This document shows positions 60,978 through 64,000 of a stretch of 64,000 bases of DNA, one piece after another (within the stretch, counting starts at the first letter, position 1; every line of letters starts with the position of its first letter). Made by a program: the position numbers and the translations under genes. The DNA lies in assembly GCA_021797855.1 (NCBI GenBank), contig JAJZYX010000003.1, forward strand, positions 23,372-87,371. Reading direction: 5' to 3'. The stretch is from Thermoplasmata archaeon. Lineage in GTDB: Archaea; Thermoplasmatota; Thermoplasmata; Thermoplasmatales; GCA-001856825. The notes under the pieces are model-generated. The model ran no database searches. It saw only the letters and a list, made by a program, of their open reading frames with translations, and was not told where the DNA came from.

Positions 60978-62568
60978 TGTATTCGTGAGACCTGTAAATG
61001 GCTATGTAAGCGGATGCAATAAGGAATAGCAACCCCATTCCTATGCCGTAAAGGGACTGGTTCAGTGTTGTTGTGGGAGGGATTATTGAGATCATGGATA
61101 CTATGGCAATTGCAAGGAATCCGTAGATTCCACCGAATATTACATACCCCTTTCCTGAAAGCCTTTTAGGTTCCTCAGATTTCCTTATTCCGTATATCGT
61201 TCCGTAGAGGGTTGTTATTGATACCCCTAGAACAGCGAGCAAGAATATCGCTGCAGTTGTGTAGAATATGGCTCCGATCCGGACTGCTGCATAAATGGTG
61301 AGACCGGTCAGAACTGATACGAATCCGCTGAAAGATATCATAACGTAGATCTTCCACGCATTAGTAGCCCGCACCTTTCCTGATTCTATCTTTTTAGAGA
61401 TGAAGTAGACCAACGGAATAATTACTGCCAGAGGTACAACGAAAAAGAGAAGACCAACGACGTTGCTCACCGGAACCCCTGGGGAAGTTGCACCCCAAAC
61501 TGAAAGCCCGACTAGATAGAGTATCCCTATGATACCTGTTGAAATCATTAATGGTCTCTTTGTGGCCTTCAAGGTGCTTGACCTGTCGATGTATGGGATG
61601 AGAAGGAGATAGATTAGGGGAAGACCTGTAAACAGCACGGTGGCCCAGAATGGGCCGATAGTAGCGGAAATGCCGAAGTCCAGTTCTTTGTAGATGAATA
61701 GAAGGAACCAGGGAGGATAAGGTGGGACCTGTGAGGCCAGAGGGCTCGTAGCTGAGACCTGAGGGAAGGGGGAGAACAGTGCGGGAACGCTAGGAAGAGC
61801 GCCGAGGATGGAAGGTATGAGAAAGATGAGAGAAAGGGTGAACAAGCCTATTTGTGTCATGTAGAGGAGGTTGTAGGGGTACCAGGGTTTGTAAGTTTCG
61901 TCCTCCTTATCTATTGCAGGAACTTCATAACCTACCTTGTTTGGTTCTGGCATGATCGTGTTGTATTCAGCAAGGAAGAAGTGTACCGCAAAGGTGATAC
62001 CGATTAGTGCCGCAATGATGATGTGCCATCCCTCAAAGCGCGTGAAGAGTGATATGTCCGTGCCGTTTCCGAGGAATATGGACCTTAGATATGAGCCAAT
62101 AACTGGAAAGCCGCTTGCGATTCCCCTGGCCACGTCAGTTGCATCCGATGAGAGAACATCGCCAGTCAGCGAGTAACCGAAATAGGAAACTGCCACTGTC
62201 AGTACCAGAAGAACTATTCCAGTTAACCACTGCATTTCCCTTGGCTTCTTGTAGGCTCCTACAAACAAGTTCCTGAGGAGGTGGATGTATACCAGTGCGA
62301 TCATTATGTACGCGCCGTACAGGTGTGTTGTGAGAATTACAGAACCGTAAGCTAAGTTCAGTACACCTTCTGTGCTTGTGTAGGCATTAGAGGGCTGATA
62401 GTAGAGGAAGAGGATTAGCCCTGTTATGGCCTCGTAGAAGAAGGCGATCATGACCATCGCGCCTGTCCAGTACCATAATCCGCCTCTCTTTCTCATGTAG
62501 TCTGGCACTTTCCTTGGAAGAGGCTGCGGATCGTTCATCACCTGTTCAAGGATACCTCTATTTGTCAT
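60970..62568 (-). CDS. Cytochrome b of a bc-type complex
   Basis: A 532-residue membrane protein. The four heme His lie in two pairs with 14-residue spacing: His82 and His96 (TTHLYGAYIMIALVYIHLL) and His182 and His196 (GWHIIIAALIGITFAVHFF). The quinol-oxidising motif normally PEWY appears as PPWF at 285-288 (PPYPPWFLL). It is preceded by the Rieske gene on the same strand (4 nt gap) and followed by the 479-residue membrane protein (8 nt overlap). Together they are a quinol oxidase-type complex. Confidence 0.92.
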   Translation of the reverse strand: MTNRGILEQVMNDPQPLPRKVPDYMRKRGGLWYWTGAMVMIAFFYEAITGLILFLYYQPSNAYTSTEGVLNLAYGSVILTTHLYGAYIMIALVYIHLLRNLFVGAYKKPREMQWLTGIVLLVLTVAVSYFGYSLTGDVLSSDATDVARGIASGFPVIGSYLRSIFLGNGTDISLFTRFEGWHIIIAALIGITFAVHFFLAEYNTIMPEPNKVGYEVPAIDKEDETYKPWYPYNLLYMTQIGLFTLSLIFLIPSILGALPSVPALFSPFPQVSATSPLASQVPPYPPWFLLFIYKELDFGISATIGPFWATVLFTGLPLIYLLLIPYIDRSSTLKATKRPLMISTGIIGILYLVGLSVWGATSPGVPVSNVVGLLFFVVPLAVIIPLVYFISKKIESGKVRATNAWKIYVMISFSGFVSVLTGLTIYAAVRIGAIFYTTAAIFLLAVLGVSITTLYGTIYGIRKSEEPKRLSGKGYVIFGGIYGFLAIAIVSMISIIPPTTTLNQSLYGIGMGLLFLIASAYIAIYRSHEYNE

Positions 62569-62572
62569 CAGT

Positions 62573-63277
62573 TCACACTCCTAGAGTAGTCACGGTGGTG
62601 CCTGCGGAAGATATAGGGTTTCCTCCTGAAAGATCGGAGGAACGGCCGTATATGGTCGGACCCACCAGCATCGTTGCGGAATAGGTGTCGTTGGTCTGGT
62701 CGTAAGAAAGAACAATCCCTGGCAATGGTGCCTTCGTCGGACCAGTTACTACGCTGAAGCCTTTGTAAGGGTCGTATGTACTGCCGTGACAGTCGCAGTG
62801 AATCTTCCCAGGGAAGTCCGTGGCCGAGGGTGGATGGAATCTCAGTTCTGGAGGAATACACCCCAGATGCTGGCAGATGGCAGAAGATGAGACAACAGAA
62901 CCGTACGGACCCACTCCCGCAGGGGACTGGTATTTTCCCCCAGTTGCAGGTATATCGACTGTCGTGGACTCAATCTTAACGTCATTGTTCGTGGAATCGC
63001 CAAGCCTGAGCAGGAAGTTAGGCTCGTTCTGAAGCGGGTAATCAAAAGTCACCACAGACGGATTGTTGACCGTCAGATCGGATGTATGAACCGGGTTCCC
63101 GTTAGGGAGCAGGAGAAGAAGGGTGGGAAAAGATGATTCCACATTTGAGGTGGGTGGAATGACATACTGAACGACGCTTCGCAGTGTTCCGGCAAGCCCA
63201 GCTCCTATTATCATCACTCCTACAACCTTAAGGAACTTTCTCCTCTGCTCGTCTATGGGTTTTTCGTCTTCAGGCAA
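62573..63277 (-). CDS. Rieske iron-sulfur protein
   Basis: A 234-residue 2Fe-2S protein. The N terminus has a twin-arginine-like sequence RRKFLKVVG followed by a hydrophobic helix, suggesting Tat export and membrane anchoring. The cluster motifs are CQHLGC (135-140) and CDCHGS (161-166). TTG 63277 is the start. The gene is the second of the operon, after the cupredoxin. Confidence 0.93.
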   Translation of the reverse strand: MPEDEKPIDEQRRKFLKVVGVMIIGAGLAGTLRSVVQYVIPPTSNVESSFPTLLLLLPNGNPVHTSDLTVNNPSVVTFDYPLQNEPNFLLRLGDSTNNDVKIESTTVDIPATGGKYQSPAGVGPYGSVVSSSAICQHLGCIPPELRFHPPSATDFPGKIHCDCHGSTYDPYKGFSVVTGPTKAPLPGIVLSYDQTNDTYSATMLVGPTIYGRSSDLSGGNPISSAGTTVTTLGV

Positions 63278-63287
63278 GTGTATCCCC

Positions 63288-64000
63288 TTATGAAACGACC
63301 TGCACTACTCCGGTCATCCAACCTGCTGTCGCCATGGCCCCTCCCCATCCGTTCAGTTCGTCACCGCAAGGAACGAAACACTGCCAGGTATATGACCCCG
63401 TATTGTTCAGATAGAACTGAGTGACAGTAATAGACCCACCAGAAGGATTTGTTCCAGCGAATGTCGGCACGTTAAGCAGTATCTGGCCGTTCTGGATTAT
63501 TGTGAAGGTATGCGTGACCTCCCATCCACCAGATGCCCCTCCCGTCCAGGGGAGGGCAGAGACTGCCCATCCCGATCCTTTCAGTATCGTGATGTTGTCT
63601 GAGGAGTTCCCGGATAACGTTGCGTTTATATATTGTGCAGTTCCGTTGTAAACATATTCAACATTGCCTACCGTTCCTATTACCTTTGCGTATGTAGAGT
63701 TGTTAGAAGTTCCATTTTGTCCTATGATAGGAGTGATGCCAGAATCGTAATCTATGATCGTGAGGGTGATAAGTTTGTGAGCAGGCAATTTTATCAGTGC
63801 AGATGATGCCAACTGACCGTTAGGTTCAACTACGAAGAAAGCAGGCTGTCTGTGATGGATTGTTGAATTATTGAACCAATTGTTGGGTGCTATTACCAAG
63901 GTCAGGGATGTCTGGGCTTGCTGCGTAGTTGAGCTGTGACTGGCAGAGACTGCTTCATAATAGGCAACGCCAATTCCCAATCCGCCAACAATTACGATGG
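63288..64000 (-). CDS. CuA-like cupredoxin of the respiratory operon, start cut by window edge
   Basis: The upstream part extends past base 64000, where a hydrophobic stretch (IVIVGGLGIGVAYY) is visible. The soluble part is a close relative of the 43.5 kb protein. It has His in THTFTIIQNG, WQCFVPCG (C-x3-C) and a Met in GWGGAM. The His expected between second Cys and Met is missing, the loop being DELNGWGG. It probably serves as electron acceptor or subunit II of the terminal oxidase fed by the bc-type complex. Confidence 0.7.
   Translation of the reverse strand, partial: IVIVGGLGIGVAYYEAVSASHSSTTQQAQTSLTLVIAPNNWFNNSTIHHRQPAFFVVEPNGQLASSALIKLPAHKLITLTIIDYDSGITPIIGQNGTSNNSTYAKVIGTVGNVEYVYNGTAQYINATLSGNSSDNITILKGSGWAVSALPWTGGASGGWEVTHTFTIIQNGQILLNVPTFAGTNPSGGSITVTQFYLNNTGSYTWQCFVPCGDELNGWGGAMATAGWMTGVVQVVS

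Noticed and set aside
1..64000. CRISPR arrays, insertion sequences, proviruses or transposases
   Set aside because: No regularly spaced repeats, terminal inverted repeats or transposase/integrase-like proteins were found on either strand.

Overview
The window is a compact, gene-dense archaeal chromosome segment, most likely from a Thermoplasmatales-type acidophilic euryarchaeon. Archaeal markers are a thermosome, prefoldin alpha, RNase P subunit Rpp21/RNP4, ribosomal protein L40e, pantoate kinase, archaeal FBP aldolase/phosphatase, the Trm-G10 type tRNA methyltransferase, archaeal-type ProRS and ADP-forming acyl-CoA synthetase. The acidophile and thermoplasma hints are a secreted eqolisin (G1) acid protease, a thioredoxin reductase without the NADPH-specificity motif, membrane-anchored cupredoxins, and a Rieske/cytochrome b operon. 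Many genes have a TATA-like box about 25-30 bp upstream of the start codon, as expected for leaderless transcripts. Operons use GTGA, ATGA and TAATG stop/start overlaps. The genus cannot be fixed from sequence reading alone.

Layout. 1-3.7 kb: end of rpl40e, then a minus-strand operon cysS-pncA-pncB-pcp-like (NAD salvage). 3.7-5.7 kb: coaBC and pantoate kinase (CoA synthesis). 5.7-16.9 kb: a cobalamin island. The minus strand carries cobT, an APC permease, cbiA and a btuFCD-type importer. The plus strand carries a small ORF, cobS, cobY, cbiB, cobD and cbiP. Together they cover the late corrinoid pathway from cobyrinate to the nucleotide loop plus uptake. 17-24.6 kb: housekeeping genes (acylphosphatase, peroxiredoxin, purM, tRNA methyltransferase, RNP4, pyrC, AMMECR1, queE). 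23.9-30.5 kb: a SufR-like regulator divergent from sufCBDSU, followed by the MeaB GTPase, a chaperone of B12-dependent methylmalonyl-CoA mutase. 30.6-36 kb: FBP aldolase/phosphatase, pheS, a decayed pstB and proS. 36-43 kb: small membrane proteins, a DtxR/MntR regulator, tRNA-Val, glnA, a medium-chain dehydrogenase and a split ADP-forming acyl-CoA synthetase. 43.4-51 kb: cupredoxin, thermosome, trxB, hutI, pgk, pfdA, ftsY. 51-57.6 kb: more accessory in character, with tRNA-Pro, the eqolisin, an HSL-type esterase, a decayed regulator, PaiB, a ferritin-like protein and an acr3-arsR arsenic operon. 57.9-64 kb: a GltD-like flavoprotein, then a minus-strand respiratory operon (cupredoxin, Rieske, cytochrome b, large membrane protein) cut by the window edge.

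The most interesting signals are: (1) a shared palindromic element between the TATA box and start codon of both btuF and cobT, a candidate corrinoid-responsive operator; (2) a 51-codon ORF GTGA-coupled to cobS at the head of the plus-strand cobalamin operon; (3) a pyroglutamyl-peptidase homologue that keeps its Cys but has lost the catalytic Glu and His; (4) two paralogous CuA-like cupredoxins lacking the second His, one of them in the bc-type operon; (5) a perfect palindrome at the acr3-arsR promoter; (6) an archaeal eqolisin. No CRISPR array, insertion sequence or provirus was seen.
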